From: Branchiostoma floridae
Taxonomy: Eukaryota; Chordata; Leptocardii; Amphioxiformes; Branchiostomatidae
Direction: 5' to 3'
DNA length: 54,752 bases
Assembly: GCF_000003815.2 (NCBI RefSeq)
Contig: NC_049980.1
Location: forward strand, 7,605,252 to 7,660,003
Shown: positions 30,572-41,756 of the stretch, piece by piece
Layout: each line of letters starts with the position of its first letter
Position numbering within the stretch: position 1 is the stretch's first letter
Translations under genes and position numbers: made by a program
Notes under the pieces: model-generated
Told to the model about the DNA's origin: nothing
Seen by the model: only the letters and a program-made list of their open reading frames with translations
Databases searched by the model: none

Positions 30572-31157
30572 GAGATGTGGTTCAGCTAGTTCAATTAACT
30601 TGATAAACCGAGCAAATAGCGATTAAGATGTGAGACACAGACATTTAGAATGTCTGAAAATGTATTTTACATGTCTGGCTTGTGGCAGGAGCATTCTTGT
30701 AACCAAGGCGAGCCCCTTGGTGCAACAGTTGAGTAACATACTGCAACGGTTGTGTGGCAGTTGTGTAACGAGAAAGTTCTCTTCGACAAACGATTGCGTA
30801 ACTGTTGTTTAACAGTTATATAACATCCAAAATGATCCAAAATGCTATTTCCTAGTGCATCAGATAGATAACGTAGTATGATGAGATGTGGTTCAGTTAG
30901 TTCAATTATCTTGATAATCCCAGACATAACCGATTAAGGTGTGAGACACACACATATAGAATGTCTGAAAACGTATTTTACATGTCTGGCTTGTTGTAAG
31001 TGCATTGGTGTAACAGTTGAGTAACAGTGTGTAACGGTTGTGTGGCAGTTGTGTAACGCGAAAGTTCTCTTCAAGAAACGATGGTTTAAACGTTGTTTAA
31101 CAGTTGTGTAACATTCTAAACAGCTATTTCCTAATACACATCCGATAGATAACGTTG
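30572..31157. repeat. Direct duplication, period 311 bp, two copies
   Basis: GAGATGTGGTTCAG starts at 30,572 and again at 30,883. Both copies continue with TAGTTCAATTA, GTGAGACACA, AGAATGTCTGAAAA, TTTTACATGTCTGGCTTGT, GTAACGGTTGTGTGGCAGTTGTGTAACG-like blocks and TTTCCTA..ATAGATAACG. Each copy is rich in GTTGTGTAAC-type words. Confidence 0.8.
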
Positions 31158-31380
31158 TGCAGCGCCAGCATTCTGGCTATTGTCTTGCTAATTGAACTGA
31201 TAGGTGATCTTTCTAATTGGTACGAGTAAAGACGACAATAGACCGGGGTTGTTACAAAGGATTCCCCGAGGACTAATTGTAGGAAAAACGTGTACAAGCA
31301 CGTGTGGAAGCACATGTGTTATATAGGTGTGCATATCTAATCTCCAAGCAGATGAGAGCATCCGGCCCAGTTTCATTGTT

Positions 31381-31862
31381 TAAGGTCGCAGCCCACAGTA
31401 TTTATCCGCGACCCCCGTGGTCTATTACGTAGGGGTAAGAAAGTAGTGCGGCCGAAATCTGGAAGCGCCTGTAAACACCGTAACGTGAAAGACAGCGGGA
31501 GATGAGCTTTGCGATATGGTAGTATAAAAAGTCGACTTTCAGGTGGTATGTGTAGGATTTTGATGTTTGTCCATTTGGTGTATAAATGCGCGTTACAGCT
31601 GCCTGCCCCTGTGAGTCGGCTGCAGTTCCGCATGACCCCGCATGACCTCATTTAAAAGATGTCTTTACAAAAATTCAAAACGACAACTTTTTCTGTTTTT
31701 CAATTATTTTGGTAGCTTATACCCTCGATTTCAACATATTAGTTTGTCGTGCTTGAAAACTGCACCCTGCTATGATTTTATCAGCGTCGATGTCAGTCAC
31801 CTTGTGGTCCTTAACTAATAGAAATCCCCATAGGCCGAAAACTGTGTTCTGCTACCTTGAAC
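31381..31862. repeat. Two-block dispersed repeat, copy 1
   Basis: Block X (31,381-31,595: GCAGCC-ACAGTATTTATCCG, TAAACACCGTAAC, AAGACAGCGGGA, TATGGTAGTATAA) and block Y (31,668-31,862: CAAAACGACAACTTTTTCTG to CGAAAACTGTGTTCTGCTAC) recur in the same order at 32,330-33,040. Class unknown. Confidence 0.7.
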
Positions 31863-32329
31863 CACAGCGGGGATCGGCGCGGAATCGCAAGCAAAATTGC
31901 ATTTGACCAAAATCACATGGCATATTGACTATTGACGTCGGCTCACTTCGAAACGTGCCAGTTTTGCAGCGTCAGAACCGCCGTTGCCATGCTAACCCTA
32001 AATGATTCAGAAAGTTAGCATATGTACCTTGGAACTTCTTTTAGAACAGAAACCCAGCCGGAATTGTACATTTGTCCGGAGAACGGGACCCCTGACAGCT
32101 CCCTCAGATTGGCCTTGTACGGGACCTGCCCTTGTGCCGAGGTACGAAGTTGGCAATATCTCAGTAACCGCTCGTATGTCTGGACTAGAATTTGGTACAG
32201 TTCTATATCTTGACTTGTTTTATTGAATGAAGCAAAAGAAATTCAAGGTCAAGTTCGTTTAAGTCGTGATTTTTTATCATCTTTCTAGCAGTGTACTAGG
32301 CTCTTTTTAGCCGTATGGTATGTTTAAGG

Positions 32330-33040
32330 TTGCAGCCGACAGTATTTATCCGTGACCCTCTATGACGTAGGGGTAAAATTTAGTGCGCTCGAAATCTTGG
32401 AGCGTATGTAAACACCGTAACCTGAAAGACAGCGGGACATGAACTTTGCTATATGGTAGTATAATGAGTGGACTTTCAGATCGTACGTATAAGATCATGA
32501 TGTTTGCCCATTCCCTGTATCAATGCGCCTGACCTTTAGGGGAGGGAGTTGTTTTCCGGAGCTGCGCAGAAAGTGCCCAGTGCCTACCCTTAGCCTGTTT
32601 CTTTTAGATAATTTTTTTCCCTGGGCAAATTTCGATCACAAAGGTCTATATTTCTGCAAGAGTGACTGAAGCATGTATATTTTTAAAATCTTGCCAAAAA
32701 TTCTGACCTTTGGCATGCTTTGACCTATGAGTGACCTTCATATTCGAGACTGGCACATGGACTGATCCATTAGGGGAGGGGGTGCAATCCTGACATCATG
32801 ACAATCATCTGGCTGTAGCTCGTTAAAATGCCGGAGTTGAACTCGGGCAAAAATTCAAAACGACAACTTTTTCTGGTTTTCAATTATTTTGGTAGATTAA
32901 ACTCTCGACTTCAACATCGTCGTTTGTCGTGCTTGAAAACTACTATGATTCCTACTATGATTTTAGCAGCGTCGATGTCAGTCACCTTGTGGTAACTATA
33001 GAAATCCTCATAGGCCGAAAACTGTGTTCTGCTACCTTAT
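32330..33040. repeat. Two-block dispersed repeat, copy 2
   Basis: Contains the same X (32,330-32,535) and Y (32,850-33,040) blocks as 31,381-31,862, separated here by an extra ~310 bp that includes two TTAGGGGAGGG words (32,541 and 32,771). Confidence 0.7.
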
Positions 33041-33237
33041 GTTGTTTTGGTTGAATGACCTTTAAACCCACCTTAGCCAGGTAAGCTGAAACACCTTCAT
33101 TGTTGAAGTAGCAGAACACAGTTTTAGGCCTATGTGGATTTCTATAGTTAAGGACCACAAGGTGACTAACGTCGACGCTGATAAAATCATAGTAGGGTGC
33201 AATTTTCAAGCACGACAAACTAATATGTTGAAGTTCC
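32908..33237. mobile_element. Foldback structure built from block Y
   Basis: 33,095-33,237 is the inverse of block Y at 32,908-33,040 (GTAGCAGAACACAGTTTTAGG, CACAAGGTGACTAACGTCGACG, AAGCACGACAAACTAATATG), with a spacer of about 55 bp. Arms are about 135 bp. The copy at 31,730-31,862 is a lone arm. Confidence 0.75.
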
Positions 33238-33406
33238 GCTGCAGTACCTTAGCAAGCTGCTAGGGAGCCCATTATCAAACTTGACCACCTTTTTTTCAGA
33301 ACCCCACTCACCTACCAAATATCATCAGGATTCATCCAAGGGTTCCCAAGTTCTGCTGTTCACACGCAGACAGACAGACAGACAAACATAACCTTCTGGC
33401 GAAGGT
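33230..33406 (-). mobile_element. End fragment of a hairpin-tipped dispersed element
   Basis: The hairpin ACCTTC-TGGC-GAAGGT is at 33,391-33,406, next to a CAGACAGACAGACAGA run and then, on minus, a GATGATATTTGGTAGGTGAG segment and GGGCTCCCTAGCAGC. Same architecture as 1226-1385 but with a different stem sequence. Confidence 0.6.
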
Positions 33407-33539
33407 AATCACAATCATGGATTACGAACATTACATTACGATTCACTTTTCTTTTTCCATTTATCACCTTTTCGACAATTTTTTGTTTATTTATAAAGGT
33501 CACATTTACCTCACATTTGCACACAAAGTAGTGTGGCCC

Positions 33540-33660
33540 CATAGCCTCTTGAGTCTGTAGGGGCAATGGGTTGTTATCCACTGTGTATTGGGCAAGGTAT
33601 TGGAGTTGGACACTCCTTCCACTGCCTTTTATCTCCCCAACCAAAGTCAGGTACCCATTT
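33540..33660 (-). mobile_element. SINE 3' remnant
   Basis: On minus it reads GGGTACCTGACTTTGGTTGG, GGAGATAAAAGGCAGTGGAAGG and CTTGCCCAATACAC, a block familiar from tRNA-derived SINE bodies. No tRNA-like head is present. Confidence 0.45.
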
Positions 33661-33837
33661 TTACTTCGTATCAGCTACGCTCTGATTCCTGAGATTCGTC
33701 AACAGGCAGTCAAACGAGGTAAATGCATTATCCGATTCTTATCCATTTTTCTGTCTATCCTTTGTAAGGGTGTTAAATTAATTTTGTCTTAAAGTCTACT
33801 CGGAGAGAGGGAGCTACACAGATGAAGCTTGCAGGTT

Positions 33838-33875
33838 AAGCTAAGGGCACAGCCCGCCGTACGTGCAATTTGTTC
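33838..33875 (+). mobile_element. Solo end of the TIR element family
   Basis: GCTAAGGGCACAGCCCGCCG followed by TACGTGCAA matches the ends of the element at 21,789-22,202. No inverted partner is found nearby. Confidence 0.5.
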
Positions 33876-33992
33876 AATCATTATCACAGAAATAAAAACC
33901 ATCAAATCAGGGTTTCGCAGAGCTATAATAGCTAAACAGAGCAGAATTTATACAGAACACTTTAAGACACAGCTGTTGTTTCCTCCCCACAG

Positions 33993-34074
33993 GGATATGG
34001 TAGACAAGATCGATAAGGACCATGACGGGTTCGTGACCCAGCAGGAGCTGAAGGAGTGGATCCAGTCACTTTAA
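33993..34074 (+). pseudogene. Isolated EF-hand exon fragment, reticulocalbin/calumenin type
   Basis: After a good acceptor (GTTTCCTCCCCACAG) the frame reads DMVDKIDKDHDGFVTQQELK then EWIQ. The 12-residue loop DKDHDGFVTQQE has calcium ligands at 1, 3, 5, 7, 9 and 12. The flanks (VDKID..., ELK-WI) are those of an EF-hand in the CREC family of secretory-pathway calcium proteins. Frame ends Ser-Leu-stop where the sequence switches into CACTTTAAGACACAC repeats, and there is no donor site. No other exon of such a gene is visible. I read it as a truncated exon copy, though an outlying real exon cannot be excluded. Confidence 0.6.
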
Positions 34075-34150
34075 GACACACCAGTACACTTTAAGACACA
34101 CCTTAAGACACACTTTAAGACACAGCTGTTTCCTCACAGGGATATGGAAA
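34067..34150 (+). repeat. CACTTTAAGACACA tandem copies and duplicated splice acceptor
   Basis: CACTTTAAGACACA occurs at about 33,958, 34,068, 34,087 and 34,117. The last is followed by CAGCTG-TTTCCTC-ACAGGGATATGG, a second copy of the acceptor and first 8 bases of the EF-hand exon, then by TTTATACAGAACA, which in the first copy lies before the repeat. Confidence 0.75.
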
Positions 34151-34247
34151 TTTATACAGAACATACGGGAAACATAATTAAACAATAACAGTTGTGCATA
34201 AGTGGACAGGTTGTGTATTCATGTGTATAATCGCCTTCTTCTTTGGT

Positions 34248-34443
34248 TCAAAGCTTTGCGTCTGAAGTTAGAAATTTGGGAGACCCCTCTTCAAACAACC
34301 ACTTAATTCTGAATTCATCTCTTTCCCAGATGATCTCTGGACATTTGTCAAACATTTTAGAAAAGACACTTTCTCGTAAGTCATCATAAAAAGGGCAGTA
34401 GAAAAGGCAGTGTACCTCGCTTTCTACTTCCCCCAGACTACAC
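34248..34443 (-). pseudogene. LINE ORF2 C-terminal fragment
   Basis: The minus frame reads CSLGEVESEVHCLFYCPFYDD and later RIKWLFEEG, split here to show the H-x4-C knuckle (HCLFYC) and the W-LFEEG tail of a non-LTR retrotransposon ORF2. A TAA directly precedes the cysteine, so only about 65 codons survive. It abuts the start of the satellite array. Confidence 0.65.
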
Positions 34444-34484
34444 AATTACATATTAAGCAGTATACAAATTACTTCCTTACTTTT

Positions 34485-37400
34485 CTATAGGGCTTGAAAG
34501 CGAATGAAGGTCCACCCGTGTAACCGCTAAGCGAACCTTTCGGTAACCGCAAAGCGACCCCATACGATCGAACTCCCAGAATTTTGAAGAAAATGTGCGC
34601 TACTTCTATCACTTGAATTCGATAGTACAACCCGTAACGAGAAGACAAAAAGTGATTTGAGTACTAAAAATTACTTCCTTACTTTTTTTTAGGGCCTGAA
34701 AGCAAATGAAGGTTCGCCCGTGTAACCGCCTAGCGAACTTTTCGGTAACCGCAAAGCGACCCCATACGATCGAACTTCCAGAATCTCGAAGAAAATGTGC
34801 GTTACTTCTATCACTTGAAATCGATAGTACAACCCGTAACGAGAAGACAAAAAGTGATTTGAGTACTAAGAATTACTTCCTTACTTTTCTATAGGGCTTG
34901 AAAGCGAATGAAGGTTCGCCCGTGTAACCGCTAAGCGAACCTTTCGGTAACCGCAAAGCGACCATACGACCGAACTTCCAGAATCTTGAAGAAAATGTGC
35001 GTTACTTCTATTACTTGAATTCGATAGTACAACCCGTAACGAGAAGACAAAAAGTGATTTGAGCACTAAAAATTACTTCCTTACTTTTCTATTGGGCTTG
35101 AAAGCGAATGAAGGTTCGCCCGTGTAACCGCCTAGCGAACCTTTCGGTAACCGCAAAGCGACCATACGATCGAACTTCCAGAATCTTGAAGAAAATGTGC
35201 GTTACTTCTATCACTTGAATTCGATAGTACAACCCGAAACGAGAAGACAAAAAGTGATTTGAGTACTAAAAATTACTTCCTTACTTTTCTATAGGGCTTG
35301 AAAGCGAATGAATGTTCGCCCGTGTAACCGCAAAGCGAACTTTTCGGTAACCGCAAAGCGACCCCATGCGATCGAACTTCCAGAATCTTGAAGAAAATGT
35401 GCGCTACTTCTATCACTTGAATTCGATAGTACAACCCGTAACGAGAAGACAAAAAGTGATTTGAGTACTAAAAATTACTTCCTTACTTTTTTTTAGGGCC
35501 TGAAAGCAAATGAAGGTTCGCCCGTGTAACCGCTAAGCGAACTTTTCGGTAACCGCAAAGCGACCCCATACGATCGAACTTCCAGAATCTCGAAGAAAAT
35601 GTGCGTTACTTCTATCACTTGAATTCGATAGTACAACCCGTAACGAGAAGACAAAAAGTGATTTGAGTACTAAAAATTACTTCCTTACTTTTCTATAGGG
35701 CTTGAAAGCGAATGAAGGTTCGCCCGCGTAACCGCAAAGCGAACTTTTCGGTAACCGCAAAGCGACCCCATGCGATCGAACTTCCAGAATCTTGAAGAAA
35801 ATGTGCGTTACTTCTATCACTTGAATTTGATAGTACAACGCGTAACGAGAAGACAAAAAGTGATTTGAGTACTAAAAATTACTTCCTTACTTTTCTAAAG
35901 GGCTTGAAAGCGAATAAAGGTTCGCCCGTGTAACCGCTAAGCGAACCTTTCGGTAACCGCAAAGCGACCCCATACGACCGAACTTCCAGAATCTTGAAGA
36001 AAATGTGCGTTACTTCTATTACTTGAATTCGATAGTACAACCCGTAACGAGAAGACAAAAAGTGATTTGAGTACTAAAAATTACTTCCTTACTTTTCTAT
36101 TGGGCTTGAAAGCGAATGAAGGTTCGCCCGTGTAACCGCCTAGCGAACCTTTCGGTAACCGCAAAGCGACCCCATACGATCGAACTTCCAGAATCATAAA
36201 GAAAATGTGCGTTACTTCTATCACTTGAATTATATTGTACAACCCGTAACGAGAAGACAAAAAGTGATTTGAGTACTAAAAATTACTTCTTTACTTTTCT
36301 TTAGGGCCTGAAAGCAAATAAAGGTTCGCCCGTGTAACCGTCTAGCGAACTTTTCGGTAACCGCAAAGCGACCCCATGCGATCGAACTTCCAGAATCTTG
36401 AAGAAAATGTGCGCTACTTCTATCACTTGAATTCGATAGTACAACCCGTAACGAGAAGACAAAAAGTGATTTGAGTACTAAAAATTACTTCCTTACTTTT
36501 TTTAGGGCCTGAAAGCAAATGAAGGTTCGCCCGTGTAACCGCTAAGCGAACTTTTCGGTAACCGCAAAGCGACCCCATACGATCGAACTTCCAGAATCTC
36601 GAAGAAAATGTGCGTTACTTCTATCACTTGAATTCGATAGTACAACCCGTAACGAGAAGACCAAAAGTGATTGAGTACTAAAAATTACTTCCTTACTTTT
36701 CTAAAAGGCTTGAAAGCGAATGAAGGTTCGCCCGTGTAACCGCCTAGCGAACCTTTCGGTAACCACAAAGCGACCCCATACGATCGAACTTCCAGAATCT
36801 TGAAGAAAATGTGCGTTACTTGTATCACTTGAATTATATAGTACAACCCGTAACAAGAAGACAAAAAGTGATTTGAGTACTAAAAATTACTTCTTTACTT
36901 TTCTAGAGGGCCTGAAAGCGAATGAAGGTTCGCCCGTGTAACCGCCTAGCGAACTTTTCGGTAACCGCAAAGCGACCCCATACGATCGAACTTCCAGAAT
37001 CTTGAAGAAAATGTGCGTTACTTCTATCACTTGAATTCAATAGTAAAACCCGTAACGAGAAGACAAAAAGTGATTTGAGTACTAGAAATTACTTCCTTAC
37101 TTTTTATAGGGCCTGAAAGCAAATGAAGGTTCGCCCGTGTAACCGCCTAGCGAACTTTTCGGTAACCGCAAAGCGACCATACGATCGAACTTCCAGAATC
37201 TCGAAGAAAATGTGCGTTACTTCTATCACTTGAATTCGACAGTACAACCCGTAACGAGAAGACAAAAAGTGATTTGAGTACTAAAAATAACTTCCTTACT
37301 TTTCTAAAAGGCTTGAAAGCGAATGAAGGTTCGCCCGTGTAACAGCTAAGCGAACCTTTCGGTAACCGCAAAGCGACCCCATACGATCGAACTTCCAGAA

Positions 37401-38494
37401 TCTTGAAGAAAATGTGCGTTACTTCTATCACTTGAATTCGATAGTACAACCCGTAACGAGAAGACAAAAAGTGATTTGAGTACTAAAAATAACTTCCTTA
37501 CTTTTCTATAGGGCTTGAAAGCGAATGAAGGTTCGCCAGTGTAACCGTCTAGCGAACCTTTCGGTAACCGCAAAGCGACCCTATACGATCGAACTTCCAG
37601 AATCTTGAAGAAAATGTGCGTTACTTCTATCACTTGAATTCAATAGTACAACCCGTAACGAGAAGACAAAAAGTGATTTGATCACTAAAAATAACTTCTT
37701 TACGTTTCTAAAAGGCTTGAAGCGAATGAAGGTTCGCCCGTGTAACAGCTAAGCGAACCTTTCGGTAACCGCAAAGCGACCCCATACGATCGAACTTCCA
37801 GAATCTCGAAGAAAATGTGCGTTACTTCTATCACTTGAATTCGATAGTACAACCCGTAACGAGAAGACCAAAAGTGATTGAGTACTAAAAATTACTTCCT
37901 TACTTTTCTAAAAGGCTTGAAAGCGAATGAAGGTTCGCCCGTGTAACCGCCTAGCGAACCTTTCGGTAACCACAAAGCGACCCCATACGATCGAACTTCC
38001 AGAATCTTGAAGAAAATGTGCGTTACTTGTATCACTTGAATTATATAGTACAACCCGTAACAAGAAGACAAAAAGTGATTTGAGTACTAAAAATTACTTC
38101 TTTACTTTTCTAGAGGGCCTGAAAGCGAATGAAGGTTCGCCCGTGTAACCGCCTAGCGAACTTTTCGGTAACCGCAAAGCGACCCCATACGATCGAACTT
38201 CCAGAATCTCGAAGAAAATGTGCGTTACTTCTATCACTTGAATTCGATAGTACAACCCGTAAGGAGAAGACAAAAAGTGATTTGAGTACTAAAAATTACT
38301 TCCTTACTTTTCTACAGGGCTTGAAAGCGAATGAAGGTTCGCCCGTGTAACCGCTAAGCGAAGCTTTCGGTAACCGCAAAGCGACCCCATACGATCGAAC
38401 TTCCAGAATCTTGAAGAAAATGTGCGTTACTTCTATCACTTGAATTCCATAGTACAACTCGTAAAGACAAGACAAAAAGTGATTTGAGTACTAA
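34485..38494 (+). repeat. ~201 bp satellite array, block 1 (~20 units)
   Basis: Successive GGGCTTGAAAGCGAATGAAG landmarks are 200-203 bp apart (34,894; 35,094; 35,294; 35,496; 35,698 ...). Each unit has conserved CTTTCGGTAACCGCAAAGCG, GATCGAACTTCCAGAAT, GAAAATGTGCGTTACTTC and GACAAAAAGTGATTTGAGTA. Internal arms AGGTTCGC/GCGAACCT can form an 8 bp hairpin in many units. Units alternate among variants (CTAAGCGAACC, CCTAGCGAACT, CAAAGCGAAC). Open frames on either strand are repeat artefacts. Confidence 0.97.
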
Positions 38495-39736
38495 CTAGAG
38501 TTCGACGAACACATCTCTTCGCCAAATAATCATGCCTTTATTAAGACTTTAACGTCTTATCATGTATTACTAAGTAGTACCTACCCCAATAGCAAATGAC
38601 TGCATGAACGTGTGTTCCTCACAAACCCACAAATGCCCCCCAAAAAACCACTTAACCTTCTCGGCGAACTGGTGACAAGGAAATGAGGTACAATGTTGTG
38701 ATACTTTCCAGCACAACTTTCATAGTGTTTTGTTAAAATCAGACTCTACCGCCAAACTGACCCGCCTGGCCGAATAGTATTGATTTTAGGGGGCCTTGGA
38801 CTGTGACCAAAGATGACCTCGGGTAGCATCCCTGGTCAATCAGAATTTTATGCTTGTCAAGACCGCCTGTCTTGACCTACTTTTTCTCTATTTTTAGACA
38901 TCTATGGGCCGATTCAAGTTCTTTCGGGTGACTCCGTCACAAGTATATTTTTAACCTATATAGAAGTTCCCCTAAGTAATTATATCAAATAGATAGTGAT
39001 TTATATAATTTGCATCTCATTATGTTCATTATCACCCAAAGTAACTACATACCAAAAGCAAAAACTATCCAACAATCTCCTCTGGAGTTATCCTTCTTAA
39101 AAGTTACGAACTATAAGACCCACTGCAGTTCCAAACAAGCTGCTAGGGGGCCCAAAATTACACCATTCACTCCTAGTCCCAACAGCTATCCACCACTAAA
39201 AAATTATGAACCTGGCACTTCTGGAAAATTTTGGCGCAAGCTTTGACGCTCACTTGCAGTACCAAAACAAGTCGCCAGGAGGCCCATTATCGAACTTGAC
39301 CTTCCTTTCTGTATCCCCTACCTATCAAGAAAATATCATTAGCATTCATCAAAAGCGTCTTGAGTTATCTTGCATACAGACAAACGCACTTACATACAAA
39401 GCCAGCTACAGCACCATAGGTAAAAGCTAGCTAAACCATTTTCGCACATGACAATCCTTTACACAACCGCTGCTTACCTACCAAATATCGTAGAAATCGC
39501 CCAGCTGCATTTTGACTTATGCTTCCTGAAACAAACCTCGAAAAAATACAAAGCTCGCTGATGTACCGTAGGAAAACGCCAGGTAAACCATTTTCAAACT
39601 AGGCATGCCTTTAGACAACCGCTACACACCTACAAAAAATCCAAAAGTTCCATCCACAATTTCTCGACTTATATGTTGTTGACCTACATACAGAGACAAG
39701 TGGGCAAAAACATACTCATTCGCCATTGGCGAAGAG
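38495..39736 (-). mobile_element. Element 1 interrupting the satellite (rolling-circle type candidate)
   Basis: It begins on plus with CTAGAGTTCGACGA and ends with the hairpin TTCGCC-ATT-GGCGAA (39,719-39,733). A 10 bp word near the left end, CTCTTCGCCA (38,515-38,524), is the exact inverse of TGGCGAAGAG at the right end (39,727-39,736). Read on minus it would start with a hairpin and finish with CTAG, without terminal inverted repeats at the very ends. This resembles Helitron/Helentron-type non-autonomous elements. No target duplication is obvious; insertion is between A residues of GTACTAA|AAATTAC. No coding capacity. Confidence 0.65.
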
Positions 39737-41756
39737 AAAAATTACTTCCTTACTTTTCTTTAGGGCTTGAAAGCGAATGAAGGTTCGCCCGTGTAACCGC
39801 TAAGCGAACCTTTCGGTAACCGCAAAGCGACCCCATACGATCGAACTTCCAGAATCTTGAAGAAAATGTGCGTTACTTCTATCACTTGAATTCCATAGTA
39901 CAACCCGTAACGAGAAGACAAAAAGTGATTTGAGTACTAAAAATTACTTCCTTACTTTTCTTTAGGGCTTAAAAGCGAATGAAGATTCGCCCGTGTAACC
40001 GCCTAGCGAACTTTTCGGTAACCGCAAAGCGACCCCATACGATCGAACTTCCAGAATCTTGAAGAAAATGTGCGTTACTTCTATCACTTGAATTCAATAG
40101 TAAAACCCGTAACGAGAAGACAAAAAGTGATTTGAGTACTAGAAATTACTTCCTTACTTTTTTTAGGGCCTGAAAGCAAATGAAGGTTCGCCCGTGTAAC
40201 CGCCTAGCGAACTTTTCGGTAACCGCAAAGCGACCATACGATCGAACTTCCAGAATCTCGAAGAAAATGTGCGTTACTTCTATCACTTGAATTCGACAGT
40301 ACAACCCGTAACGAGAAGACAAAAAGTGATTTGAGTACTAAAAATAACTTCCTTACTTTNNNNNNNNNNNNNNNNNNNNNNNNNNNNNNNNNNNNNNNNN
40401 NNNNNNNNNNNNNNNNNNNNNNNNNNNNNNNNNNNNNNNNNNNNNNNNNNNNNNNNNNNNNNNNNNNNNNNNNNNNNNNNNNNNNNNNNNNNNNNNNNNN
40501 NNNNNNNNNNNNNNNNNNNNNNNNNNNNNNNNNNNNNNNNNNNNNNNNNNNNNNNNNNNNNNNNNNNNNNNNNNNNNNNNNNNNNNNNNNNNNNNNNNNN
40601 NNNNNNNNNNNNNNNNNNNNNNNNNNNNNNNNNNNNNNNNNNNNNNNNNNNNNNNNNNNNNNNNNNNNNNNNNNNNNNNNNNNNNNNNNNNNNNNNNNNN
40701 NNNNNNNNNNNNNNNNNNNNNNNNNNNNNNNNNNNNNNNNNNNNNNNNNNNNNNNNNNNNNNNNNNNNNNNNNNNNNNNNNNNNNNNNNNNNNNNNNNNN
40801 NNNNNNNNNNNCGAACCTTTCGGTAACCGCAAAGCGACCCCATACGATCGAACTTCCAGAATCTTAAAGAAAATGTGCGTTACTTCTATCACTTGAATAA
40901 GATAGTGCAACCTGTAACGAGAAGACAAAAAGTGATTTGAGTACTAAAAATTACTTCCTTACTTTTCTATAGGACTTGAAAGCGAATAAAGGTTCGCCCG
41001 TGTAACCGCAAAGCGAACCTTTCGGTAACCGCCAAAGCGACCCCATACGATCGAACTTCCAGAATCTTGAAGAAAATGTGCGTTACTTCTATCACTTGAA
41101 TTCGATAGTACAACCCGTAACGAGAAGACAAAAAGTGATTTGAGTACTAAAAATTACTTCCTTACTTTTCTATAGGGCTTGAAAGCGAATGAAGATTCGC
41201 CCGTGTGACCGCCTAGCGAACTTTTCGGTAACAGCAAAGCGACCCCATACGATCGAACTTCCAGAATCTTGAAGAAAATGTGCGTTACTTCTATCACTTG
41301 AATTCGATAGTACATCCCGTAACGAGAAGACAAAAAGTGATTTGAGTTCTAAAAATTACTTCCTTACTTTTCTAAAAGGCTTGAAAGCGAATGAAGGTTC
41401 GCCCGTGTAACCGCTAAGCGAACCTTTCGGTAACCGCAAAGCGACCCCATACGATCGAAGTTCCAGAATCTTGAAAAAAATGTGCGTTACTTCTATCACT
41501 TGAATTCGATAGTACATCCCGTAACGAGAAGACAAAAAGTGATTTGAGTACTAAAAATTACTTCCTTACTTTTCTGGAGGGCTTAAAAGCGAATGAAGGT
41601 TCGCCCGTGTAACCGCTAAGCGAACCTTTCGGTAACCGCAAAGCGACCCAATATGATCGAAGTTCCAGAATCTTGAAAAAAATGTGCGTTACTTCTATCA
41701 CTTGAATTCGATAGTACAACCCCTAACGAGAAGACAAAAAGTGATTTGAGTACTAA
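39737..41756 (+). repeat. ~201 bp satellite array, block 2 (contains the gap)
   Basis: Same unit and orientation as block 1, about 10 units including those hidden by the N run. Confidence 0.97.
40360..40811. other. Assembly gap, 452 N
   Basis: The gap is inside the satellite. Unit phase at the two edges (CCTTACTTT on the left, CGAACCTTTCGG on the right) predicts 48 bp plus whole units; 48 + 2 x 202 = 452, so the stated size fits two missing whole units. Confidence 0.99.
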
